Shown piece after piece: positions 9,457 through 18,601 of a DNA stretch of 64,000 nt. The DNA lies in the NCBI GenBank assembly GCA_947488765.1, contig CANLAE010000005.1, positions 1-64,000 of the forward strand, in the 5' to 3' direction. Made by a program: the position numbers and the translations under genes. This DNA is from Chitinophagaceae bacterium (GTDB lineage Bacteria > Bacteroidota > Bacteroidia > Chitinophagales > Chitinophagaceae). Below the pieces are notes generated by a model. The model had not been told where the DNA came from, ran no database searches, and saw nothing but the letters and a program-made list of their open reading frames with translations. The number at the start of each line of letters is the position of its first letter. Position 1 is the stretch's first letter.

Positions 9457-10958
9457 TTATTGCTGTTTGTTTTAAAAATTCTTTGCTTCAATGTATTCAG
9501 TACCTGATGAAAATCGGGAGTTAATTTACCCCAAAATATTGCAACTAAAAACAAAGTGGAGAAGATGCTACTTCTTACAAAAAGAATGCTCCATCCCTGA
9601 TTTGATTTGAAAATAAAATAAGTAATCAAAAAAAATGATAATCCTAATATTATTGCAGCAATTGTTTTAAATGTAAAAGGTTGAAGATTGAATTTATTTT
9701 TTAAAAATTGAAACCTTACTGCATTATAAATTGTATATCCTATCAATTCGGAATACGCAGCACCAATGATTCCAAATTTTTTGACAAGTAAATACGTAAG
9801 TGGTATACGAATTGCCAACATTAAAACCCCACAAAAAAAATCGAATTTCCAGAAATTAGATGTAGCAATGATTGTGCCATTTACGCCGGTGCCACCATCT
9901 ATAATTCTTACCAAACCCAGTACAATCAGTATTTCCACGGCTGCCATGTAATTTTGTTGTACATGCAGCAACTGAAATAAATTTTCTATATTTAATAAAA
10001 TATTTCCAAAAATAAACAAGCTAATCAGCAACATATTAATGGAAGACCTTTGGTAGATTCTTTGTATTTCTGTAATGTTTTTATCTTTCCAAGCCTGTGC
10101 TATTACACCACTTGAAATTGATTGCAAACTACGTTGGGGTATTTGTATAAAATTTGCCGCATATAAAGCCAATGTATATACTCCTGCAAAACTTAATCCT
10201 TTTAAACTTGCAATAAAAATACTGTCCATCGTTTGTGCCAAAGCTTGTACCAGCATACCTCCAAATATGATTAGTTGCATACTTGCCATTTTTTTGAAAA
10301 ATTTTTTTGATACATGGCTAATGCTAAATGAAAGATGCAGTTTGTTTTTTTTGATTAAGTAAATGATGAGCAGCATTGTAATGATTGTAAATAATGCTGT
10401 GAACAAAATAAAAAATGTATGGTAGTTGATGAACTTGAAATAGAATAGTAATATGAAAACGAGTGTACAAATTCTTAATACAGTTTCCTTTAAAAAAGTA
10501 GAGAAAACAGATTCGTGTATTGCCCAGCAATAACCCTCTAATACTGCAAAAAACAACATTCCAAATACAAAAGGAAAAATGAAATGGTAATAGTCAACAA
10601 TTAATTTTGAGCGTTCTGAGAATTTTTGAATAACCAGTGGTTCTAATAAAAATCCCAATAAAAGAAGTATTCCAAATCCAATTGTTGCAGCTATCAAACT
10701 CCAAGTGAGTAAATCATTTTTGGAGTCCTGTACATTACTTTTGTAATAAGGATAAAATTTTATCATTACCGGTATTACGCCCAAACTTGCAAAGACGTAA
10801 AAGTTTTGACCGATGTCAAAAAAAATACGAGTCAGTGCAAATTCTTCACTCGAGAAATGCCCTTCCTTAATGTATAAATAAGTATTGATTGCACCAATAA
10901 AAAATCCAATGTAAACTACAAGGCTTGAAATAATAGCTTGTTTACGAATGGAACTCAT
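9453..10958 (-). CDS. Polysaccharide/lipid-linked oligosaccharide flippase (Wzx/MATE-like)
   Basis: This 501-residue integral membrane protein has about 12-14 predicted helices and belongs to the MATE/PST superfamily of polysaccharide exporters. The family flips undecaprenyl-linked sugars across the inner membrane for O-antigen or capsule synthesis. Evidence is the regular alternation of hydrophobic helices, the start MSSIRKQAIISSLVVYIGF and the polar/aromatic C-terminal helices typical of Wzx. There is no glycosyltransferase cluster beside it. It follows the M1 aminopeptidase by 13 bases and is probably co-transcribed with it. Confidence 0.75.
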   Translation of the reverse strand: MSSIRKQAIISSLVVYIGFFIGAINTYLYIKEGHFSSEEFALTRIFFDIGQNFYVFASLGVIPVMIKFYPYYKSNVQDSKNDLLTWSLIAATIGFGILLLLGFLLEPLVIQKFSERSKLIVDYYHFIFPFVFGMLFFAVLEGYCWAIHESVFSTFLKETVLRICTLVFILLFYFKFINYHTFFILFTALFTIITMLLIIYLIKKNKLHLSFSISHVSKKFFKKMASMQLIIFGGMLVQALAQTMDSIFIASLKGLSFAGVYTLALYAANFIQIPQRSLQSISSGVIAQAWKDKNITEIQRIYQRSSINMLLISLFIFGNILLNIENLFQLLHVQQNYMAAVEILIVLGLVRIIDGGTGVNGTIIATSNFWKFDFFCGVLMLAIRIPLTYLLVKKFGIIGAAYSELIGYTIYNAVRFQFLKNKFNLQPFTFKTIAAIILGLSFFLITYFIFKSNQGWSILFVRSSIFSTLFLVAIFWGKLTPDFHQVLNTLKQRIFKTNSNN

Positions 10959-10971
10959 GTTTCTTTAATGC

Positions 10972-12708
10972 TTAGGGGTTGGTTACTTCTTTTGTCTTGA
11001 TGTAATATAGCTTTTCTATATTTTTTGCAGCAATAAATTTTTGTGTAGTGGGAGTTACATCTATGAAATTCCAGTTGATATTGGGTTGTAGTTTTATGCT
11101 ATTTTTCTCAACATTAAAAACAATTGGTAAATCAAACCCTTCTACACAATCAGTATATCTATAGTACATTTTGTTGTTATCGGTAGAGAAATAATATTCC
11201 AATGTTGGGACTTGTGTTGTTCGTAAATATTGGTTAAAAACATAACTAAAATTGAAACGAGATTTTTTTGAAATGAATGTTTCAATTTCTTGTGTAATCA
11301 CGGTTTGATGATAAAATTTTTTATTTAGTTTTCTTATCATATTTCTGAATTTTGTATCATCATTCATCGCATGTCGTATGCTGTGAATCATGTTGCTGCC
11401 TTTATCGTACATGTCGCCGCTGCCTTCTTTGTTCACACCATAAGCACCAATAATTGGTTGGTCGTTTCTGATATTTCTTCTTTGTCCGAAATTGTATTCG
11501 TTGCCTGCTTGAATGCCATAATAATATTCTGTAAACAAAGTTTCGCTATAAGTTGTAAATGCTTCATGTACCCACATGTCAGCAATATCTTTGGTAGTAA
11601 TATTATTAGCAAACCATTCATGTCCGCTTTCATGAACTATAATAAAATCCCATTTTTTACCCCAACCACTAGCACTTCTATCTATGCCTAAATAACCGTT
11701 CTTATATTGATTGCCATAAGCAACTGCACTTTGATGTTCCATACCCAAATGTGGCGCATCAATTAATTTATAACTGTCTTCATAAAAAGGGTAGGGGCCA
11801 AACCAATATTCAAAAGCATGCAACATTGGTTTTACTTGTTTGAATTGTTCTTTTGCTTTTTCTACATTGTAATCCAACACCCAATAACTAATATCGAGTT
11901 TCCCTTTTTCGCCCATTAATGTATCGGTGAAGTTGACGTATTTACCAATGTAAGGAACAATGCAATAATTGTTAATTGGATTTTTCACTTCCCATTTGTA
12001 GGAAAGCAGATTAGTAGAAAAATTGGATAGTCTCGATAGCTTGCCGTTTGCAATAGCAACCAACGTATCCGGAACAATCATTGTGAGGCTTGCTCCATTA
12101 TCAGGTTCATCGCCTTGGTAATCTTTACACGGATACCATGCACTTGCACCTAACCCTTGTACAGCAACACTTACAAAGGGATTGCCGTTTTTATCTTTCT
12201 TCCAAATCCAGCCACCGTCCCAGGGTGGCGTTCTTGCTTCTATGGGTTTTCCGTGATAGAAAATGTGAAAATCAAATCTTTCTCCTTTGTTTTTAAAATC
12301 ATTCAGCATTACTAAAACAATATTACCCTCTTGTTTAAAGAGAAAAGTTTCATGAATGGATGGTAGCGAAGGACCATTTTTAATAAAATAATTTCCTTTA
12401 CGAATGATGCTATCTACAATTAAAGGTTGTTGTAAATCTATTTGTAATTGTTTACCTCCTTTTGTAGCAATAGCCTGAATTATTACTTTGCCCTCTATTT
12501 CCTTTTTCTCAAAATCAGGTTTCACCGTGATATCATAACGCAAAACATCCCACCAATCTCTGTTTTCATTTAAACTGCCTCTTAAAGTGTCTGCTAAAGT
12601 GTAGGTATTTTTTTGTTGTAATAATTGAGCAGAACTTTTAGTTGCTGTGCAAAAAAAGCTGAATAGCAATACAGAACGTACAAGTGTGCGACGCAACGGA
12701 AGTATCAT
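10972..12708 (-). CDS. M1 family zinc aminopeptidase, exported
   Basis: This 578-residue secreted metallopeptidase of the gluzincin M1 family has a signal peptide (residues 1-28, ending SSAQ) and a beta-sandwich N-domain. The catalytic domain has zinc motif H359-E-S-G-H363 and third ligand E382 (HEAF). The exopeptidase motif, normally GxMEN, is here H-L-G-M-E-H-Q (about 320-326). That variant is seen in Bacteroidota M1 proteins. It is shorter than the ~850-residue PepN type because it lacks the C-terminal helical domain. It likely trims peptides in the periplasm. It leads a two-gene unit with the flippase. Confidence 0.9.
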   Translation of the reverse strand: MILPLRRTLVRSVLLFSFFCTATKSSAQLLQQKNTYTLADTLRGSLNENRDWWDVLRYDITVKPDFEKKEIEGKVIIQAIATKGGKQLQIDLQQPLIVDSIIRKGNYFIKNGPSLPSIHETFLFKQEGNIVLVMLNDFKNKGERFDFHIFYHGKPIEARTPPWDGGWIWKKDKNGNPFVSVAVQGLGASAWYPCKDYQGDEPDNGASLTMIVPDTLVAIANGKLSRLSNFSTNLLSYKWEVKNPINNYCIVPYIGKYVNFTDTLMGEKGKLDISYWVLDYNVEKAKEQFKQVKPMLHAFEYWFGPYPFYEDSYKLIDAPHLGMEHQSAVAYGNQYKNGYLGIDRSASGWGKKWDFIIVHESGHEWFANNITTKDIADMWVHEAFTTYSETLFTEYYYGIQAGNEYNFGQRRNIRNDQPIIGAYGVNKEGSGDMYDKGSNMIHSIRHAMNDDTKFRNMIRKLNKKFYHQTVITQEIETFISKKSRFNFSYVFNQYLRTTQVPTLEYYFSTDNNKMYYRYTDCVEGFDLPIVFNVEKNSIKLQPNINWNFIDVTPTTQKFIAAKNIEKLYYIKTKEVTNP

Positions 12709-12774
12709 ATATAATCTGCTGTTTGGTTAAGCAATATTCTTAATTAATTTTTCAAAAATATTGATTGCTTGGGA

Positions 12775-13428
12775 TTAATTCTTTTTCAATTTTGCTTTAA
12801 ACACTTTTTCAAATTTTTCAAGTTTTGGTTGAATTACAAACCTGCAATAGCCTTGATTTTGGTTGTCGTTGTAATAGTTTTGATGGTAATTTTCTGCAGG
12901 ATAATAATTTTTAAATGGTTCAATAGCCGTTACGATTGGTTTATCCCACGCACCACTTTTATCTAAAGCTGCTTTGTATTTTTCTGCTTTTTCTTTTTGT
13001 TTGTTGTTGTGGTAAAAAATAACACTTCGGTATTGCGGCCCTTTATCGGCACCTTGTTGGTTCAGTGTTGTAGGGTCGTGTGTTTTCCAAAATACTTCCA
13101 ATAATTCATCGTAAGAAATGATGCTTGGATCAAAAATAATGCGGGCTATTTCGGCATGTCCGGTTGTTTTATCGCACACTTCTTCGTAAGTTGGATTTTC
13201 TACATGTCCGCCACCATAGCCACTTCTAACGGAAATAACGCCATTCAATCTTTGAAAAAAAGCTTCGGTACACCAAAAGCAACCTTCTCCAAAATCTGCG
13301 GTATCTGTTTTGATGTTGTTGTTTGTATCAGTCATTGGTTTAATTTTTTTTGTGGGATGTTGTTGTGCACATGAAATAAATGAAAGTACAATTAGCACAT
13401 TCATTAATAGTATTTTTTGCATTTTCAT
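12775..13428 (-). CDS. msrA: Peptide-methionine (S)-S-oxide reductase, lipoprotein form
   Basis: This enzyme repairs oxidised methionine (S-epimer) in proteins. Its 217 residues start with a lipoprotein signal (SFISC, Cys20), so this copy acts in the envelope and not the cytoplasm. The catalytic motif GCFWC contains Cys50. The conserved GYGGG, GHAEI and DPTTLNQQGADKGPQYRS-type stretches are all present. The C-terminal run near YCRFVIQPK is normal. It lies 84 bases downstream of the beta-mannosidase gene on the same strand and may be transcribed separately. Confidence 0.95.
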   Translation of the reverse strand: MKMQKILLMNVLIVLSFISCAQQHPTKKIKPMTDTNNNIKTDTADFGEGCFWCTEAFFQRLNGVISVRSGYGGGHVENPTYEEVCDKTTGHAEIARIIFDPSIISYDELLEVFWKTHDPTTLNQQGADKGPQYRSVIFYHNNKQKEKAEKYKAALDKSGAWDKPIVTAIEPFKNYYPAENYHQNYYNDNQNQGYCRFVIQPKLEKFEKVFKAKLKKN

Positions 13429-13512
13429 TATTTAGATTTTACAATTGAACACAAATTATAACAATGCTAATGATAATTGGTTGAATGAAAATAATATCTG
13501 CGTTTTTAACAG

Positions 13513-15231
13513 TTATTTTTTGATAATTGCTTTTCCTTTCTGCTTGGCAGTAAATAATTTCTGAACCGTATAATAAGCTTTCTTTTTGTTACCATAATAA
13601 TCAATCACACTCCAAGTTGTACCGGGCCAACAATCATTCCATTGCCATAAAATAGAACCCATGCAATAAGGTTGTGCAGATAAATGCGCAGTGATTGCAG
13701 TTGCCAAAGCCTTTGTTTGCAATACTTGTGTGGCTTCTACGTATTCATTGAATGTTGCAGTATGAAGATTATTTTGTAAAAGATAAACCGCTAAGTTTTG
13801 ATAACCGGTTGTATGTTTTTGGTGCAACTTCATTACTATAGAAGCCGTGTCTCTGTCGTTTGGTGAAGAAAATTTTTCAATGGAAGTAAGATTGGGCAAG
13901 GATTGCATTCCATATTCGCTCATAAACCTTGGTACTTTTTCTTTGTATTTTTCAATGGGTTCCAAACCCCACCAAATACCCCAATAATGGCTGTCGCCAT
14001 GTGTCTTGCTTTTCGATTTTCCCCAACCATATAATGGTGTGGATGCGATGTATGGTTTGCCGGAATAAGTTTGTACCAGTTGTGGTAAAAGTTCCTGAAA
14101 TATTTGTTGGTATTCTTTCCAAATCCTTACTGAATCTTGATTAGAGAGGTTGAATTGTTTTTGCCAACCCCAATTATTCCACGCTTCATCAATTTCATTA
14201 TTGCCACACCAAAGTACAATACAAGGATGATGATTCAACCGTTTGATATTGTCAATTGCTTCTTGTTTGATATTTTCTAAAGAAGCTTTATCTGCCGGAT
14301 ACATTGCACCTGCAAACATGAAATCCTGCCAAACCATGATATGCAAACTATCGCACAAATTATAAAAATCATCTGCTTCATAAATACCACCGCCCCAAAC
14401 ACGCAACAGATTGATGCCGGCTTGTTTTGCAGCTACCAATAAATTCCGGTATTTTTCTTTAGAAACCCTTGGCAAAAAAACATCTGCTGGAACCCAATTG
14501 GCACCTTTGATAAAAATTGGTTTTCCTTTTTCGGTAAAATAAAATGACTGACCAATTGAATCAGGTGTTTGTTTCAGTTCAACATCCCAGGAGGGTTGAA
14601 TATCTTTTGTTGTATGATAATTGTCACCAATTTCTAATTTTATATTCCTCCAAATGCCGCATGTGGTGAGCATTGGCGCAAAATCCCAACCAAAATGATA
14701 TTGTGCTTTTCGTATAAAATTTCTATTGTTCTCACTAGGATATTTTATGGTTGCAATGTTTGCCAATGAATCTGCAATTCTATCTGCACTAAAAAATTTG
14801 ATATATAAATGATTGCCTTTACTTCGAATCAAATTTTTTACATCAATCTTCCATGTTCTGAACATATTGTTGGCATACAAAATATTTTTTCCATTCAAAA
14901 ATACTTCTGCGTAGGTATCCAATCCTTCAAAAACTAAGTTGATGGTTTTGTTTTGAAGTGTATTTTTTGAAACATTGAAATAAGTTTGGTATTCCCAGTT
15001 GGTGCTGCTAATCCATTGCAGTTTGGTTTCATTGTCTCTGTAAAATGGATCAGGAATTAATTTGTTTTGCAGTAAATCGGTATGAACCGTTCCAGGAACT
15101 GTTGCAGAATACCAGATGCGTTCATTTACATTTTTAAATTGCCAGTTGTTTGAAATTTTCTGAATAGAAATTTGTGCACGTGCATTTAAAATAGAGATGC
15201 ATAAAAACAATATACTTACTTGCAACTTCAT
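13513..15231 (-). CDS. GH2 beta-mannosidase, compact form lacking two domains
   Basis: This enzyme should remove beta-1,4-linked mannose from non-reducing ends, for example Man-beta-GlcNAc of N-glycan cores or mannan oligosaccharides. It has a signal peptide (1-20), a sugar-binding jelly-roll domain (about 25-205), then directly the TIM barrel from about 225. The acid/base is Glu346 in GNNEID and the nucleophile Glu439 in MSEYG. The 93-residue spacing equals that of E462/E555 in Bacteroides BtMan2A as I recall it. At 572 residues it is far shorter than the usual ~850. The Ig-like domain between jelly roll and barrel and the C-terminal domains after the barrel are absent, with an open frame throughout. 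Four bases separate it from cutC. Confidence 0.88.
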   Translation of the reverse strand: MKLQVSILFLCISILNARAQISIQKISNNWQFKNVNERIWYSATVPGTVHTDLLQNKLIPDPFYRDNETKLQWISSTNWEYQTYFNVSKNTLQNKTINLVFEGLDTYAEVFLNGKNILYANNMFRTWKIDVKNLIRSKGNHLYIKFFSADRIADSLANIATIKYPSENNRNFIRKAQYHFGWDFAPMLTTCGIWRNIKLEIGDNYHTTKDIQPSWDVELKQTPDSIGQSFYFTEKGKPIFIKGANWVPADVFLPRVSKEKYRNLLVAAKQAGINLLRVWGGGIYEADDFYNLCDSLHIMVWQDFMFAGAMYPADKASLENIKQEAIDNIKRLNHHPCIVLWCGNNEIDEAWNNWGWQKQFNLSNQDSVRIWKEYQQIFQELLPQLVQTYSGKPYIASTPLYGWGKSKSKTHGDSHYWGIWWGLEPIEKYKEKVPRFMSEYGMQSLPNLTSIEKFSSPNDRDTASIVMKLHQKHTTGYQNLAVYLLQNNLHTATFNEYVEATQVLQTKALATAITAHLSAQPYCMGSILWQWNDCWPGTTWSVIDYYGNKKKAYYTVQKLFTAKQKGKAIIKK

Positions 15232-15235
15232 GAAA

Positions 15236-15952
15236 CTAATTTTTTAAATGAGCAAGCATTGTTTTTATTTCAGTTTCATCAACACTGATATTTTGTAATG
15301 ATTCATTCATTGTTATTGGACTTTCATTTGCAAAAGTTGCAATCATTTTTTTTGCTGAAGAATGAAACTCAATTGCGCTGGTTTCTTTTGATAAATTTTG
15401 AATAGTATGGCTTCTAACGCCACTTCCCGGCATGATGATGATGCGGTCATCTGCCAATGTTATCAATGCTTTGATGATTGCAACGCCTTCAGTAGCAGTT
15501 GGGTGTTGACCACTCGTTAAAATCCTTGTGCAACCACATTCAATAATTTGTTCCAATGCTTTAAAAGGATCTTTTGATCTGTCAAATGCCCTATGAAATG
15601 TAATGTCTAAAGGATAAGCATGTTCAACCAAAATACTTGTTCTTTCAACATCAATACTTCCATTATCTTTTAATAATCCAAATACCACACCTTCAAATCC
15701 CATTTGTTTACACAATGTAATATCTGCTTGCATGATATTGAATTCATCATCCGAATAAATGAAATCGCCACCACGTGGTCTTATCATTGGAAAGATGGGA
15801 ATGGAAATAGTTGCTCTTGCAGATTTTAAGGTTCCATATGATGGTGTTGTGCCGCCTTCATGTTCATTATCGCATAATTCAATTCTGTCTGCTCCATATT
15901 TTGCAGCAAGCAATGCAGACTCATAATTAAATGCTGCGATTTCAAGTAGCAT
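15236..15952 (-). CDS. cutC: CutC family TIM-barrel protein
   Basis: The 238 residues match CutC along the whole length, with conserved segments GADRIELCDN, EGGTTPSYG, MIRPRGGDF and ILTSGQ. CutC is traditionally called a copper homeostasis protein, but its biochemical role is unproven. The TIM-barrel fold and conserved acidic/basic pocket suggest an enzyme. It has no signal peptide, so it is cytoplasmic. It lies 9 bases after the glycosylasparaginase gene and 4 before the beta-mannosidase gene. That context points to sugar or glycopeptide metabolism more than to metals. Confidence 0.93.
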   Translation of the reverse strand: MLLEIAAFNYESALLAAKYGADRIELCDNEHEGGTTPSYGTLKSARATISIPIFPMIRPRGGDFIYSDDEFNIMQADITLCKQMGFEGVVFGLLKDNGSIDVERTSILVEHAYPLDITFHRAFDRSKDPFKALEQIIECGCTRILTSGQHPTATEGVAIIKALITLADDRIIIMPGSGVRSHTIQNLSKETSAIEFHSSAKKMIATFANESPITMNESLQNISVDETEIKTMLAHLKN

Positions 15953-15961
15953 AGAAATTTT

Positions 15962-16975
15962 TTAGAGTATAAATTTACTGTCAAATAATTTATTGGGGTA
16001 ATCAGAATTTTGGATCGCGTAATTAAAACCTTTATGCAATGCATATGCACCATGTTCGCCTTTGTTATTCAAGGCAATAAAACAAACCTGAATGTCTTTA
16101 CATTTTTCTAAACCTTTCACTTTAATAAGTCGCTCGATTGCTTTCTTACAAGCTATTTCAGGGCTATTTCCTTGTCTCATAAATTCTACAACCAAATGGC
16201 AACCGGCAATTCTGATTACATCTTCACCTTGCCCAGTAGATACTGCTGCACCTACTTCATTATCTACATATAAACCCGCACCAATAATAGGAGAGTCGTC
16301 AACTCTACCACGCATTTTAAAACCTTGACCACTTGTAGTGCAACTACCACTTAAGTTGCCGAAATTATCCAATGCAATCATCCCAATGGTATCATGATTG
16401 TATGATCCGTCTTCTAATGTATTGGGAGCAAAAGGACCATGACCTTTATTTTCTCTGTTGATTACAGGATGGTATTCATTTTTTTCTAACCAATTTTTAT
16501 AAGCTTTCTCTGCATCTTTACTTAAATTTTGTTCTTTTAGTTCAAAGCCTGAAGCAACTGCAAATTTCTGAGCACCTTCACCAACCAATAAAACATGCGG
16601 CGTATTCTCCATTACTTTTCTTGCAACAGAAATTGGATGCTGAATTCTTTCTAATGCAGCTACACTACCACAATTAAATTGATGATCCATAATGCTGGCA
16701 TCTAATGTTACAAAGCCATCTCTGTCTGGGTTTGCGCCTAGACCAACGCAACAACTTATTGCATCCTCGGTAATCATTACACCCTTCTCAACGGCATCTA
16801 AAGCAGTTCCGTTTTTTGATAATATTTCCCAGGCTGCTTTGTTTGCTTTGATGCCTGCATCCCAAGTGCTAATAACAATAGGTTTTTTTACCGCAACATT
16901 TTTGTAAGAAAATAATGGAAGTGTTAAACCGCTTAATCCTAACGAACTTAATTCTAAAAATTTTCTGCGTTGCAT
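15962..16975 (-). CDS. N4-(beta-N-acetylglucosaminyl)-L-asparaginase (glycosylasparaginase)
   Basis: This 337-residue Ntn-hydrolase cleaves the GlcNAc-Asn bond of N-glycopeptides after autoproteolysis. The self-cleavage site is H194-D195 followed by the N-terminal nucleophile Thr196 in NHDTIGMIAL. The substrate loop GRVDDSPIIGAG and the GQGEDVIR segment match the family. The N-terminus MQRRKFLELSSLGLSG resembles a Tat signal, so the enzyme is probably periplasmic. It is the first gene of an AGA-cutC-beta-mannosidase operon, a combination able to dismantle the Man-GlcNAc-Asn core. Confidence 0.92.
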   Translation of the reverse strand: MQRRKFLELSSLGLSGLTLPLFSYKNVAVKKPIVISTWDAGIKANKAAWEILSKNGTALDAVEKGVMITEDAISCCVGLGANPDRDGFVTLDASIMDHQFNCGSVAALERIQHPISVARKVMENTPHVLLVGEGAQKFAVASGFELKEQNLSKDAEKAYKNWLEKNEYHPVINRENKGHGPFAPNTLEDGSYNHDTIGMIALDNFGNLSGSCTTSGQGFKMRGRVDDSPIIGAGLYVDNEVGAAVSTGQGEDVIRIAGCHLVVEFMRQGNSPEIACKKAIERLIKVKGLEKCKDIQVCFIALNNKGEHGAYALHKGFNYAIQNSDYPNKLFDSKFIL

Positions 16976-17140
16976 TGGGTTATGTTTGAATTATTAGTCC
17001 TAGGCCGATTTAATACCCTAGTTATTTTTGAAATATTGACTGGCAATAATTGTATTCAAAAAATAAATATATGAAATTTAGGGGACAAAGGTTAAAATAT
17101 TTGTAAAAAAACAAATATAAAAATTGTCATTTATAATTTG

Positions 17141-18079
17141 TTACACTCCTAATTTTTTTTCAATTAGATAGCTGTTTCTTTCGGGTGAATTTCTGCCAAC
17201 CAATTCGGCAATAAAGCCGGCTAAAAAAAGCTGCATCCCAATAACCATAATCGTTAGCGCCATATAAAATGAAGGACGATTTGTAATGGTGAATTCTGTA
17301 TATACTAATTTGCCGAGTACTAAATACAAACTAATTAAAAATCCGATTAAGAAACAAAATGTACCATACAAACCAAAAAAGTGCATAGGTCTTTTGCTGA
17401 ATTTACTAACAAAAGTGATGGTTGCTAAATCTAAAAAACCATTGATGAAACGTTCCCAGCCAAACTTTGTTACACCATATTTTCTTGCACGATGAACTAC
17501 CACTTTTTCACCAATTTTTCTAAAGCCTGCCCATTTTGCAAGCACTGGAATGTAACGATGCATTTCGCCATATACTTCAATACTTTTTACAACCTTGTTT
17601 TTATAAGCTTTTAATCCACAATTAAAATCGTGGAGTTTTATGCCACTGCTTTTTCTGGTGGCAGCATTGAATAATTTGGTAGGTATTGTTTTTGTAATAG
17701 GGTCGTGTCTTTTTTGTTTCCATCCGCTTACCATATCATAACCATCTACAGTTATCATTTTGTATAACTCAGGAATTTCATCCGGACTATCCTGCATATC
17801 AGCATCCATCGTAATTACAACATCACCAACTGCAGCTTTAAAACCTTCGTTCAAAGCAGCGCTTTTACCATAATTGCGTTGAAATTTAATGCCTTTGATA
17901 TTTGGGTTTTCGTTGGCAATTTGTTCTATTACTTGCCAGCTGTTGTCATTACTGCCATCATCAATCATGATTACTTCATAAGTAAATTGATGTTGCGTAA
18001 CTACTTCCGTAATCCAGTCACTTAATTCAGGAAGTGATTCTTCTTCGTTGTATAATGGTATGATGATAGAAAGATTCAT
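17141..18079 (-). CDS. Family 2 glycosyltransferase with two C-terminal membrane helices
   Basis: This 312-residue GT2 enzyme is of the dolichyl-/polyprenyl-phosphate glycosyltransferase type (DPM1/GtrB/ArnC-like). The GT-A domain shows IIPLYNEEESL, DDGSNDNS and the metal-binding MDADMQDSPDE motif. Two hydrophobic helices (about 230-295) anchor it in the inner membrane. It likely transfers a sugar from a nucleotide donor to undecaprenyl phosphate, and the sugar is unknown. It is the last gene of a three-gene unit, four bases after DUF4199. Confidence 0.9.
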   Translation of the reverse strand: MNLSIIIPLYNEEESLPELSDWITEVVTQHQFTYEVIMIDDGSNDNSWQVIEQIANENPNIKGIKFQRNYGKSAALNEGFKAAVGDVVITMDADMQDSPDEIPELYKMITVDGYDMVSGWKQKRHDPITKTIPTKLFNAATRKSSGIKLHDFNCGLKAYKNKVVKSIEVYGEMHRYIPVLAKWAGFRKIGEKVVVHRARKYGVTKFGWERFINGFLDLATITFVSKFSKRPMHFFGLYGTFCFLIGFLISLYLVLGKLVYTEFTITNRPSFYMALTIMVIGMQLFLAGFIAELVGRNSPERNSYLIEKKLGV

Positions 18080-18083
18080 GAAA

Positions 18084-18596
18084 TTATTGCTCTAAAGGGT
18101 TAGGATTTGGATTCTTTTTTGCAATTAATGCACCTACGGCTGAGAAAAACAATCCCATAATTAAATAGGCTACAATTACACCACCGATTGCAAAAGGGAT
18201 AAAGAATTTTCTAGTCATTGACATTCCTTGTTCAATTTGATTAGCAGGCATATTTTTTTCTGCCATTCCTTTTTTTGCAACTTCTAATGTTAAATCAATG
18301 ATTTCTGGCATTATGAATTTTAGAGAAATATAAGTGTATAATGCAAAAATTGCAGTGATGGCAGCAGTTGTTTTGAAGCCGTGTGCAAATGTGTTACCGA
18401 AAGTTACATTGCCATTCGACTGTTTGGAGTAGCTGATACAAGCCCAAATTAAACCTGCTCCTAATACGGCATACTGAATTGAACCCATTGTTTTGTTGAG
18501 GTCTAAACCTGCGAGATGTGTAATTAATCCCATTATAATTAATATTAATGAGATGATAATTCCTTTTATTGCTGGAGTTGTAGGTATTTGGTTCAT
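18084..18596 (-). CDS. DUF4199 membrane protein
   Basis: This small integral membrane protein of 170 residues has four hydrophobic segments (about 10-28, 38-55, 75-95 and 130-155). The NVTFGNTFAHGFKTT stretch after the second helix is characteristic of DUF4199, a Bacteroidota-specific family of unknown function. It is sandwiched between the dihydroorotase-like gene (5 bases upstream) and the GT2 gene (4 bases downstream). This order recurs in the phylum and suggests a shared function. Confidence 0.85.
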   Translation of the reverse strand: MNQIPTTPAIKGIIISLILIIMGLITHLAGLDLNKTMGSIQYAVLGAGLIWACISYSKQSNGNVTFGNTFAHGFKTTAAITAIFALYTYISLKFIMPEIIDLTLEVAKKGMAEKNMPANQIEQGMSMTRKFFIPFAIGGVIVAYLIMGLFFSAVGALIAKKNPNPNPLEQ

Positions 18597-18601
18597 AAAT
18601 A

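Noticed and set aside
11371-11691. 106-codon frame antisense to the M1 peptidase gene
   Set aside because: It lies opposite the HExxH region, whose codon pattern produces the open frame. No start context or similarity was seen.
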